Source of the DNA: Melanopsichium pennsylvanicum
Lineage: Eukaryota > Basidiomycota > Ustilaginomycetes > Ustilaginales
Assembly: GCA_900208305.1 (NCBI GenBank)
Contig: OAPG01000022.1
Location: 363,940 to 427,939, forward strand
Length of the DNA: 64,000 bases
Reading direction: 5' to 3'
The first letter of the stretch is position 1. Each line of letters starts with the position of its first letter. The translations under genes and the position numbers were made by a program. Shown here piece after piece: positions 11,661 to 20,680 of the stretch. The notes beneath the pieces are model-generated. The model had not been told where the DNA came from. It did no database searches and saw only the letters and a list, made by a program, of their open reading frames with translations.

Positions 11661-14600
11661 TTAGTGGTGACCTTGATGCTGTTGAATACCACTCAACAAG
11701 CGGTTCGGATCTTGCAAAGCAGTGATCAGATCAACGTCCGCCATAAGATGAAATCCTCCGGTCAAATCTCCACCTTGCCCCTGCGCGCCCACCACACCTT
11801 CTCCCGAGGCTGTACCCGTGGGATTGAATGCCTTGAAAAACTCATCCCACTCATTGTAGCCTTCTGATGCGACGGGCATCGAGGCCCAAAAGGTGCTATC
11901 GTTCGCATTGATCGGACACTGTACTTGCGCTTGGGCCATTTGATGGGGTCCGTGAAGTGGTAACCCATGCTCGTGTGGATGCGCGCCTGGCGGGAGGTCT
12001 TGAAGGAATTGCGACTGGAGAGGATTCGCTGGTTGAGCAACCATGCTCGAGGTTGTGACAGGATGGTCTGAAGAAATATGCAAGTCCGTTGGGTGACGGA
12101 TGTGAGAGCGTGTTGTGTCAGGTAAGCCGTTCTGTCTCTGGGCATCACGGTCGACTCCCCGGTGGTCATGCTGGTGCCCGTGTCCAGACATACCGGAAGT
12201 GTTCGTCGTATGATGCGCACTGATGCCACAATCATGTTCCTCATGCTTGACCAAGGTGCTTTGGCAACCTGGAATTATTGTGCCCTGATCCCCTCCGTTC
12301 GTCGTAGCGGCATTGGACGTGGTAGCATCCGTCAGAGCTGGGCTAAGTGGCCTGGCCTGAACGCTAGCAATGCATAGATTCCTCAGTACGGCCACATGAT
12401 TGCTTGCACTCTGCCAAGTCGGACCGATCCTCTTCAAATACCGGACGCATTCCGCCAAATACAGTGCGCTTGTCTTGACCAAGTCGGAACTCCCTTCCAA
12501 CTCTGCTTCTGTTACTTCTGGATGTGGCTCTATATCCCCACTGTCCGCTCCGTGAAAGTCTGCTCCTTCTGTCCCCGTCAGAACGTCCAGTGTGGATTGC
12601 GCGAGCTCAGAGGATGAGGAGATTTTCGATCCGCGCCTACTCCAAATAGACGATTGCCGAGCTTTGAACGCGACCACGCTCTTGCTAGCAGCCAGAGCAG
12701 CGTGAATCGTGGCAGATTGGAAGATCAGATAGACCCAACTGGACGAGATCTTTCGAATGCGGAAGGAAGAGCCGTAGGCGTGAAGGATGTCACATACTTC
12801 CTTTGCTGCTGCGTTGCAGAAGTCTAGGCCTGCCGGTTCGGAGTGCCTGTCCTTTGATCCTGAATCCCCGGCTCTCTTCATTACCGGCACGGATTGCCTC
12901 TCGCCTTCCTTGATAGCAGAAGCATTTTCGGCCTCGGCAGCGGCGACTTCTGGCTTTTCCGAAATCGCAGCACTTCGCTCCTTTGGCCCTTCTAGCAGCT
13001 TCGGTACTCTTGGACGATGAAGCAGGATCAGACAAATGCAATACCACGACCTCATAGTCAGGATTTGAGGCGGTAAACCTCGATGTGGTTCGCATTCTTT
13101 CCTGTCCGTCCCTCCTCTTTCTGTCTTTCCTGTCGAAAGCAATTCTGCGCTTGTCCATGTGCCTGTCCACTTGAGATGAGCCGGCAGGTCAGAGCGCCAC
13201 TTGCTTAATCTATCATTGAGCCTCAGAAGCGCTTCGTAGTCGCTCGTTCCTTTAGTCCGCCTCCTGTCGCGCTTGGCCTGCGGACTGTAAACCTCTTCCA
13301 AGATGCGCTCAAGAATAGCCATAACCTCGGCCCAGGCTTTAAAGGAGCTGAGAGCATGGACTTTGACACCTTCAAACCGAGCAAGTTGGCTCTGCTCGAC
13401 AAACTTTCGAGTGGTCTTGTTAATCCACAGGTCATACTCATCAGCTTCTTGGACGGAAGGCCAATCGGTCTCGATCTCTGCAGAGCGCAGTTGTGCAGGT
13501 TTGTCAAGGGTCGTGGATAGGATTTTATCAAGGATGAAACATGCCCAGAATACCCGCAATCGCTCTTGATGGTGTGCATTGCAGAGATGCGGATCACCTC
13601 TCCCAGTCCCATTCTGTTGCGTTGGACCGTGGATCTGGCTAGTGTTGGATTGGTGGGTGTTGGATGAGGTCGGGTTGGAGTTGTGAGTGATACACCGGTG
13701 AAGGTTCATGTCAAGCGCCATTCGACAGGCTATTCCGCCAAACTGGAATGCACTCGAAGTGTTACCACACCCTAGCTCGATGACGCTGATAAGGATGGCA
13801 GCTTGGACTGTGCCAATATCTTGGGCGAACTTGCCTTCGAAGATACGCGTCTTGACTCGATGCACGAAATGATCTCGAAGCTCGTTGGATTTCCACGATT
13901 GTTCGGGTCCCTGCGGAGAATTGGCATAGAGCAGCTCAAGCACGGGGTTCGCACTCTGCTGATCATCGTCATTTGACGAGTCCATGTAGGCGTCAAATGT
14001 GTTGGAAGCCACAGCCAACATGGCTTCAAAGACAATGGGACGCGAACGCCTGAGCGAGTGCAAGGAGGTGACGGAGGGAATGTAGAGGATGGGCCAGTGC
14101 GGGTGAACGAATACCTGGTAAATATCGAGAAGACGTTGAAGGATGTGTGGAGGTAGGCGGTCTTCAAGGTAGATTCGGGTGGAAGAGTGAGAATCATTGG
14201 CGGCTGCTAAACTGGGTCGTACATGGTGGTCGAGCCAATGGGGAGCGGGAGAGGAGATATGTGAGCGCAGGATGGAAGCTGGGCCTCGTGGTGAGGGTGG
14301 TTGCGAGCCATTATACCATGGCCGGTGCGGCATTGCTGTGGACGAAGGGCTGTAGCCATGCGAGGCACCGGTGAATGCGGGTGATGGGTTGACGCCTGTA
14401 CTGTGCGTCGATGAGGAAGCCAGCGCATAAGCGGCTGAAGATCCGGTGGCTGGCTCGGAGAGTCTGCTTGCCGAGACTGGATGACGACTGGACAGAGTAG
14501 AAGAGGAAGGGATTGCCGAAGGTTTGTCGTATAAAGATACGCCCGAGTGATGATGACCTCCTGGACTCTCACACAAGCTGCGGCTTGCGTGAGAGCTCGG

Positions 14601-15695
14601 CGAAGCGAACGTTGAGGTAGAAGCAGCTGGGTTGGTGCAATTTGAAGAAATGCTAGATGCTGCGCGGTCTGCAGATGGATGAATTACTGGATCCGAGACA
14701 GGATATGATGGCGCCGAAGTGTGCGGTAGTAGCACGGGACGCTGCAATGCTAGAGGCGAAGAGCGATGGTACTCGCGCAGTGATCCCTGCATTGGAAACG
14801 CATCGTAGTGGTGGCCTGAGGGCGCCGCATACTGCTGAGATGACCTGGCATCCGAAGCTGGCCAGGAGGATTCTGAACGATGATAGTCTGGATGATGTTG
14901 CAAAGGACGCTGCGGCTGCAAGTAGTGCTGATGGAGGGTCGTTGGAGAATGTTGTGAACCATGAGTGCTGGTCGGATAAAGCGGTGTGTTGTCTGCTACA
15001 TGGGATGAGCGTCTCTGCAAGGGAGGGCTCGAAGCGATCGAAAGCGAACAGGAGGACCTGGACCACGTCTGATGACCATAATAGGGTGGATGGGAGGCTA
15101 TGGCTGACCTTTCATCTGGGGCGAATCGTGTGTCTGAGGAGGGCCTGGCGGTCAACAATGCAAGGGCGGACTGTGAGGAAGAAGAAATGGCTCTATCGCC
15201 TGGATGTAGCTCTCGCCGCGGAGACTCTGATGACGTTCTGCCGGAATCTGCGTAGCCGTTGACGTGGCCTAGATCGAAAGTTGATGACAAAGAAGAGGAC
15301 GAGTCTGCACGTTTCTGTGACATGAAAGTCCTCTGCTGAGGCTGAGGTAGGCGAGCATCGTTTGAACTTCGAGGTTCGGAGCGTTGTGTGGATGAAGAGG
15401 ATGGTTTGCGCTTGGCCGAAGTAGTGGTTGACGGTGCTGATTTGTCTTTCGTTGGCGGCTCTTGAAGCGTTTTCTTGCGACCACCTCTTGGATCGCAGCC
15501 TTTTGGAGGGCCACGTTTCTTCTGAGCACCATACTCGCAAACGATGGAATCCTTGGAGCAGTTGTTGCAAGGTTGTAGTGCATCGCACTTGACCTTACGA
15601 CGAGAGCAATGAAGGCAGGCCCTGCTGGATCGAATGCGACCTAAGTCCATGGTGATGGCCGCCGAGTCGGATGACGGTGATGGCTTTGCCATCAT
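11661..15695 (-). CDS. Zn2Cys6 fungal transcription factor (1,344 residues)
   Basis: An N-terminal Gal4-type binuclear zinc cluster has perfect spacing, Cys27-X2-30-X6-37-X5-43-X2-46-X6-53, followed by a basic linker (KKRGPPKGCDPRGGRKK) expected to contact DNA. After ~400 residues of Ser/His/Pro-rich, probably disordered sequence, a fungal-specific transcription factor middle domain (Fungal_trans type) spans ~510-780, recognisable by FVHPHWPILYIP, the CRMALDMNLHR helix and FWACFILDKILSTTLDKPAQLR. The C-terminal ~350 residues are low-complexity with His- and Gln-rich stretches, a likely activation region. Expected in the nucleus; targets cannot be read from the sequence. The first Met (15695) is followed by another at residue 2 and one at 16, all before the zinc cluster, so the start is not critical. 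It is transcribed divergently from a second Zn2Cys6 gene. Confidence 0.9.
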   Translation of the reverse strand: MMAKPSPSSDSAAITMDLGRIRSSRACLHCSRRKVKCDALQPCNNCSKDSIVCEYGAQKKRGPPKGCDPRGGRKKTLQEPPTKDKSAPSTTTSAKRKPSSSSTQRSEPRSSNDARLPQPQQRTFMSQKRADSSSSLSSTFDLGHVNGYADSGRTSSESPRRELHPGDRAISSSSQSALALLTARPSSDTRFAPDERSAIASHPPYYGHQTWSRSSCSLSIASSPPLQRRSSHVADNTPLYPTSTHGSQHSPTTLHQHYLQPQRPLQHHPDYHRSESSWPASDARSSQQYAAPSGHHYDAFPMQGSLREYHRSSPLALQRPVLLPHTSAPSYPVSDPVIHPSADRAASSISSNCTNPAASTSTFASPSSHASRSLCESPGGHHHSGVSLYDKPSAIPSSSTLSSRHPVSASRLSEPATGSSAAYALASSSTHSTGVNPSPAFTGASHGYSPSSTAMPHRPWYNGSQPPSPRGPASILRSHISSPAPHWLDHHVRPSLAAANDSHSSTRIYLEDRLPPHILQRLLDIYQVFVHPHWPILYIPSVTSLHSLRRSRPIVFEAMLAVASNTFDAYMDSSNDDDQQSANPVLELLYANSPQGPEQSWKSNELRDHFVHRVKTRIFEGKFAQDIGTVQAAILISVIELGCGNTSSAFQFGGIACRMALDMNLHRCITHNSNPTSSNTHQSNTSQIHGPTQQNGTGRGDPHLCNAHHQERLRVFWACFILDKILSTTLDKPAQLRSAEIETDWPSVQEADEYDLWINKTTRKFVEQSQLARFEGVKVHALSSFKAWAEVMAILERILEEVYSPQAKRDRRRTKGTSDYEALLRLNDRLSKWRSDLPAHLKWTGTWTSAELLSTGKTERGGTDRKECEPHRGLPPQILTMRSWYCICLILLHRPRVPKLLEGPKERSAAISEKPEVAAAEAENASAIKEGERQSVPVMKRAGDSGSKDRHSEPAGLDFCNAAAKEVCDILHAYGSSFRIRKISSSWVYLIFQSATIHAALAASKSVVAFKARQSSIWSRRGSKISSSSELAQSTLDVLTGTEGADFHGADSGDIEPHPEVTEAELEGSSDLVKTSALYLAECVRYLKRIGPTWQSASNHVAVLRNLCIASVQARPLSPALTDATTSNAATTNGGDQGTIIPGCQSTLVKHEEHDCGISAHHTTNTSGMSGHGHQHDHRGVDRDAQRQNGLPDTTRSHIRHPTDLHISSDHPVTTSSMVAQPANPLQSQFLQDLPPGAHPHEHGLPLHGPHQMAQAQVQCPINANDSTFWASMPVASEGYNEWDEFFKAFNPTGTASGEGVVGAQGQGGDLTGGFHLMADVDLITALQDPNRLLSGIQQHQGHH

Positions 15696-16761
15696 GCGGC
15701 AACTAAGCGTGAGAAAGTTGTGGCACTGACTCGATGATAAGAGTGTCGATTTGATATGATGGAGAAAGTTGTGCAGCGTGTGAGCAATCGTAAGAATCGA
15801 CGGCAGCGCCGAGTCCAGATCAGGCAGGCATTGTGAGGTGCAACTGTTAGGAAGCGACTATCGATGGTCTAGTTGTCGAACGACTCAGCGCGAGATGCTT
15901 GGATGGATGGTCGGAAGCTGACTAGGATTTCGGAAGCGCACCGACGCATGGATAGGTGGGACTCCGATGCAATAATATTGAGGGTGCCACCGATGAATTG
16001 GCCAAAAAATGTGCAGTGACTCGCTATCAACCCGGTCGGTTTTGGCAGATACCGTACAGAGCGTGTGTGTCGGATCTGCTGTCAGGTATGATGCCCTTAT
16101 CAAAAGGGCTGTCCTAGCATAGTCTTCCAGAGTGGGAGGTTGCAGCAGGAACGGTGGGACGAGCGGCGATTGGTCGAATTGGGTGCTCTACTGTAGTTGT
16201 AGGATGCAAACGGCGAGGTTTAGGTGGGTTATGCACAAGAAGAAGGAAAAAAAGGGCAACCTTAATTTGATACACAACCGTACAGATTCGGATTTGTGGA
16301 GGAGCAACGGGGCTAACCTACTTCAAGACTCCCTACTTTTTTGAAAACATAAATTTTCTGACAGTCGACTTTTCAAACCTTCCACATCTACAGCACGGCT
16401 TGGCCGAACATGGACAACTGCGCACTGCAAACGTCAAGTCATGTTCAATACTCCATGATGACGCCTTATACTGTATTTTCAAGATTTTGCTCTAAGACCG
16501 TTTTCGGCTTGCTGTGGTTGCGCGTGTCTGTGCAGAAATCCAGCTTTGTCTGGGCAGCTGAGCGCCGTCGCTTGCTCCGGCTAGGACTACATAGAATTCA
16601 AGTCAGATTCGGCCCTTTCTTTCACATGGTACCCCAGTGTCATCGAAATGACCGGTCTTGACTCCGCAATCAGCCGCGTATCCTACGGCTTCCTCTACAC
16701 CCTCTTGATCGCATCCGTAGAAAAGGAGACACCGCACAAAAAGAAACGAAAAAAAAAGAAA
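15696..16761. other. Divergent promoter region between two Zn2Cys6 genes
   Basis: About 1.07 kb with no supported ORF. It serves as promoter for the minus-strand regulator and, beyond the tRNA, for the plus-strand one. CTACTGTAG-like (16188-16195) and TATACTGTA (16468-16475) motifs of the recurrent TACTGTA type are present. Confidence 0.5.
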
Positions 16762-16865
16762 TGCTCCTTACCTGGGTCGAACAGGTGACCTCCCGATATC
16801 CACTGCTAACAATGGCGACTGCGAGTACTTCAGTCGGACGCTCGTACCAACTGAGCTAAAGAAGC
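16762..16865 (-). tRNA. tRNA-Phe (GAA) with a ~30-nt intron
   Basis: On the minus strand a cloverleaf forms: acceptor GCTTCTT with AAGGAGC and discriminator A, D arm GCTC/GAGC, anticodon stem TCCGA/TCGGG, T arm ACCTG/CAGGT around TTCGACC. The anticodon loop reads CTGAAG, giving GAA, then an intron of about 30 nt is inserted one base after the anticodon. Total length 104 nt. It lies 168 bp upstream of the start codon of the plus-strand regulator and is transcribed away from it. Confidence 0.93.
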
Positions 16866-17033
16866 TGTAGTTGATCACATGGCGTAATGCAACAATTATA
16901 TATTCACACTTTTTTGACGTTGTCAACCAACCACTTCTGTAGCTGTTGTGTTGGGACCTGCAGATTTGTTAATAGCACGCTTGCCTCCTCCATCTTCTCC
17001 TCATTTGGCCCGGCTCGAACTAATTGCTCACAA

Positions 17034-20033
17034 ATGTCCTCTGCAGACGCTGCCGATTATGGCTTCAAGCGCTTCCGCGTAGCAAAGGCTTGCGTGGTCT
17101 GCCGGCTTCGCAAGACCAAGTGCAACGGAGAGCAGCCTTGCGACCGCTGCAAAGCGCATTTGGCAGAGTGCAAGTACGACACCATTGACTCGCCCGTACC
17201 TAAGCGCGTCAGTCGCACGGCCTCAACGTCGTTCGTATCCAATACCGGTCGAGCATCGCTAGCCAGGGATGACAACGACGATCCCAATAGCGACAAAGGA
17301 TCCCCTCCCGTCGACGCGGCCGCCGAAGCAAGAGCTGCCAAGCGACAAAGAAGAGCCATGATCGACCAGATTGCCGATAGACGGTGGGGCGATCGACAAG
17401 CTTCACGCTCCTCATCCAATATGCGCAAGTCTGGCTACAAACTTCATCACCTCGAGCTGTACGCTTCAATCGACCAGGAAGAGCCCAACGACCTCGAGAC
17501 TGAGTTGCACACCGAGGACGGAATACGAGCGCACGATCAGCACACGGGCAACATGCAGTTCTACGGATTCACATCCAACTTCAACTTTCAACATCGGTTG
17601 GCCCAGACAGTCGAGGCACTCCGCTTGCGCGAGCAACACCAGCATGGGTTGCACAGCGGCTCCTCCAGAGCAGCAGCCTGTGCTGCCGCCGATGAAGTCA
17701 GTGATAATGCCTCGAACGCTTCCGACAAGAGCCGTCGCTCCTCGCACTTGCCCGAGAGCATGAAGATCTGGGGCCACCAAGAGATCATCTTTCGTCAGAG
17801 CCTGAGTGAGAAGAGCTTCCCAACGCTTGACGCTTGTAAGGATGCTGTCGGCGATTCGACCTTCCTGCCTCCTTCCATCGTCGATCGCTTCATTGAGAAC
17901 TACATGATTCTCATTCAGCCGCAGCTCGGCGCTGTTCCCAAACGACAGATCCTCAAATGGGTCAAAGATGCTAAGGCGCTCGGCTACCTTTCGCGAGGTT
18001 TCTCCGGCGTACCTTCCATGGCGGCGTCTGGCCCCGGCAACCACAACAGTCCCTTACCAGGACAGAAGTTAGGCGCGTCACCGATGCGAACGAACGAGTT
18101 GGCCGCGCTCTACGTCGTATTGGCACTCGGTGCTTTGATGGACGAAGGTGATTGGGAAGACTGCTTTGCTCCCGTGCCAATGACTCGAGAAGGCGCTATT
18201 GCTTGTGCCACCACGCTCTTCCTGCTGGCCAAGAAGCGACTAGAAGAGATTGTCGAGAACTCTAGCATTCAAAGTGCGCGCTGTCTTGTGCTGATGAGCT
18301 TCTTTTCGCTCCAGTGGTCGAGTCCCAACGTCGCATACCTTTACATTGGATACGCAGCACGCATGTGCATCTCCATCGGGCTGCACCGCGAAACGTTCTA
18401 CCCGCCTAGCAACCCTCGCAGCACAGAGCACCGTCAGCTCTGGTGGACATGTTACGGAATTGAGAGGATGATTTCGACATGGTTTGGCCAGGCGTCGGCC
18501 ATCCGAGACGACGATCTCTCGGTGCGTTTGCCTCAACCTGAAAATTCTCATGATGCCTACTTGCTTGTCTATGCTCAGATCGCACGAATCTGCTCAGACG
18601 TGAGAAGGTTGTCGGCAAATCCTCCCGCAAATGCTCACGATGTGTTGTTGGCTGCAGAGCGTATGGAGAATGAGATGCTGCACATTCGAACCAACGCCCC
18701 CAAGGAGCTCGCCATCGGGTTACGTGATAGCTTCAATCGCGATGCGGATGATGACTCTGACTCTTCTGATCTCGTGGTCCGACGATATTGTGTCACCATC
18801 CTTTGGTGGTACTTGCGTCTGCTGATTCACAGCCCGCTCGTCATCTTTGCGCTCTACTGCCGCTCCATTGGCACCAATATCCCGCAAACTGTACTTGACA
18901 AGACCCACAACTCCGCGAGAGCCGGGCAGCAGATCATTGATGCTATTTCTAAAGCCAGAAGCGACATGCCACGGCCCGGATTGGACAACATGCGATTTGG
19001 CAGTTTCTACCTCGACTCGGCGTGTACGATCGTGCTAGCGGCTATCTTGTGCGATCCGAGCAATCAAGATTTGGCATTCAGATATCTTGCCGCCATCGAC
19101 AGGGCGATTAAATATCTGGAGAAAAAGGAAAGAATCTATGCGGATCACGGAACTACAGCGTCGCTACACAAGGCTAGGGATCTGGTGGTACTGGCAAGGC
19201 AGGTGGTGCGTGCAGCGGCAGGCCAATCCGCGAGCTCTCGGGTGAGCGAACAGAGCGGTGCTAGGGCAAAGGCGACCGCAACAGCAATGGCATCTTCATC
19301 GTTTCATGCAAATGGCGTCCTCGGAGGAGGCAGCGTAAGTGGAGATGCAGGTAGCAGGACGACTCATATCGGCAACGGTCGCTTTGGCTCCACCTTCTCC
19401 ACCAGCTCTGAACGCGGCACCGCCTCTGCCGACAACAATGGCGCTAAAGGAAGTCAGAAGGATAACAATGATGCAGGAAGCCTCGCTCAGCATGCATCTC
19501 TGATGGGCGCCCCGGATGCCGAAGGCCGAGGTGAGAGGAGCACGACAACCGACCTCTCCGTCTCTTTGCTGCTCGATGCGACCGGTTCTGCCAGCACGCA
19601 TCGACCTCAGGCTGTTACACCTACGAATGCCGATGTCGCACTCGATACTGTGGCTCCGGAAGGCAGGACGTACGCCAACGAACGCGATGAATGGATGCAA
19701 TACTTTCTTTCAAATTTTGACTGGCTCTCGCAACCTGGTCTGACACCACAACCACTCGGCAGCAACCACCATATGTCGACTCTCTTCAAAACAGCCGCAG
19801 CTGATAGCACTTCCGGGGCGTTGCCAGTTCGTTTAAGCGGCAGGAATATGCCGATAGGCTCACCCGGGCTGAGTTCGCCCGCAAGTGCAGGTGAGCCAGC
19901 ATCATTGAGCGAGTTAGATATTGGATTGCTGATGGGTGGTGTGAGTGTCATGGAAGGTGTCACAGACCCAAATGGGAAGAGCGGAGCGCAGGCCGCTGTG
20001 ACAAGGGCGCCTGAGTGCGCTTTCAATTCGTAA
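17034..20033 (+). CDS. Zn2Cys6 fungal transcription factor (999 residues)
   Basis: A zinc cluster near the N-terminus has exact spacing: Cys20-X2-23-X6-30-X5-36-X2-39-X6-46, followed by a basic linker. A fungal-specific transcription factor domain occupies ~276-560, with LAALYVVLALGALMDEGD, YLYIGYAARMCISIGLHRE and RQLWWTCYGIERMISTWFGQASAIRDDDLSVRLP, the last a hallmark of the Fungal_trans fold. Residues ~740-890 are disordered and rich in Ser/Gly/Ala. Expected to be a nuclear DNA-binding regulator; target genes unknown. The start at 17034 is chosen because it directly precedes the zinc-cluster region (MSSADAADYGFKRFRVAKAC); the open frame extends 147 bp upstream, but that part looks like leader sequence and reaches within 22 bp of the tRNA gene. 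Confidence 0.9.
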   Translation: MSSADAADYGFKRFRVAKACVVCRLRKTKCNGEQPCDRCKAHLAECKYDTIDSPVPKRVSRTASTSFVSNTGRASLARDDNDDPNSDKGSPPVDAAAEARAAKRQRRAMIDQIADRRWGDRQASRSSSNMRKSGYKLHHLELYASIDQEEPNDLETELHTEDGIRAHDQHTGNMQFYGFTSNFNFQHRLAQTVEALRLREQHQHGLHSGSSRAAACAAADEVSDNASNASDKSRRSSHLPESMKIWGHQEIIFRQSLSEKSFPTLDACKDAVGDSTFLPPSIVDRFIENYMILIQPQLGAVPKRQILKWVKDAKALGYLSRGFSGVPSMAASGPGNHNSPLPGQKLGASPMRTNELAALYVVLALGALMDEGDWEDCFAPVPMTREGAIACATTLFLLAKKRLEEIVENSSIQSARCLVLMSFFSLQWSSPNVAYLYIGYAARMCISIGLHRETFYPPSNPRSTEHRQLWWTCYGIERMISTWFGQASAIRDDDLSVRLPQPENSHDAYLLVYAQIARICSDVRRLSANPPANAHDVLLAAERMENEMLHIRTNAPKELAIGLRDSFNRDADDDSDSSDLVVRRYCVTILWWYLRLLIHSPLVIFALYCRSIGTNIPQTVLDKTHNSARAGQQIIDAISKARSDMPRPGLDNMRFGSFYLDSACTIVLAAILCDPSNQDLAFRYLAAIDRAIKYLEKKERIYADHGTTASLHKARDLVVLARQVVRAAAGQSASSRVSEQSGARAKATATAMASSSFHANGVLGGGSVSGDAGSRTTHIGNGRFGSTFSTSSERGTASADNNGAKGSQKDNNDAGSLAQHASLMGAPDAEGRGERSTTTDLSVSLLLDATGSASTHRPQAVTPTNADVALDTVAPEGRTYANERDEWMQYFLSNFDWLSQPGLTPQPLGSNHHMSTLFKTAAADSTSGALPVRLSGRNMPIGSPGLSSPASAGEPASLSELDIGLLMGGVSVMEGVTDPNGKSGAQAAVTRAPECAFNS

Positions 20034-20680
20034 TGGGTCAGGCAATGCTGTTCGAAATCTTAGCAACATTGATCAACTACTATGGAGGCTGTGACAGCGT
20101 GCGCGTTTCATCCAATGATGTGGGGTGAGCAACGTGACGAGGCAAAGTAACCGAAAGCCGCTTTGATTGAAGTTTGTGAAGTCGCACAGAATGGACTCAC
20201 TCGGCTTTAGCTAACGAGACGCGGTGCCAAGAAGAAGCTCTTACCTGAGGGCTGTGTAAATTTAAATACTGTAAATTGAATCTATTCACTTTATAGTAAA
20301 GTAAGTATTAATTTTTAATTTACTTTAAGCGAGAAGTACAGGGAGGCTGTGCACACACAGTACTGTATGACACGCGATAGATTCGGCCCTCCAACCGCAC
20401 AGACAGACCCTGCATTTTTTTGATTCCGGCCCTAGGCCAAGCCCATATTATTTTATTATATTAATAATAATAAGAAACAGTGAGATCTCGCTTACTTTTC
20501 TTTTTAGCTTTACGAATAAAACAAATCTCACAATACCAATCTCATCTCGCACCTCGCACGGTCCCTTGCACACATACAATCGCTTTGTTCCAGTTCCCGA
20601 CACTTCGGAACGCACCACTCTACAACACACAACAACCAGCCTGCTACGTACACAGCCTCGTTTAAGAAATCAGAATCAGG
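20034..20680. other. Intergenic region with AT-rich TACTGTA motifs
   Basis: 647 bp, no gene. Around 20265-20335 is an AT-rich segment with AATACTGTAAATT and TTTATAGTAAAGTAAGTATT, and ACAGTACTGTATG follows at 20356-20368. A TTATTATATTAATAATAATAA tract (20450-20473) precedes the probable transcription start of the MINDY gene. Confidence 0.55.
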
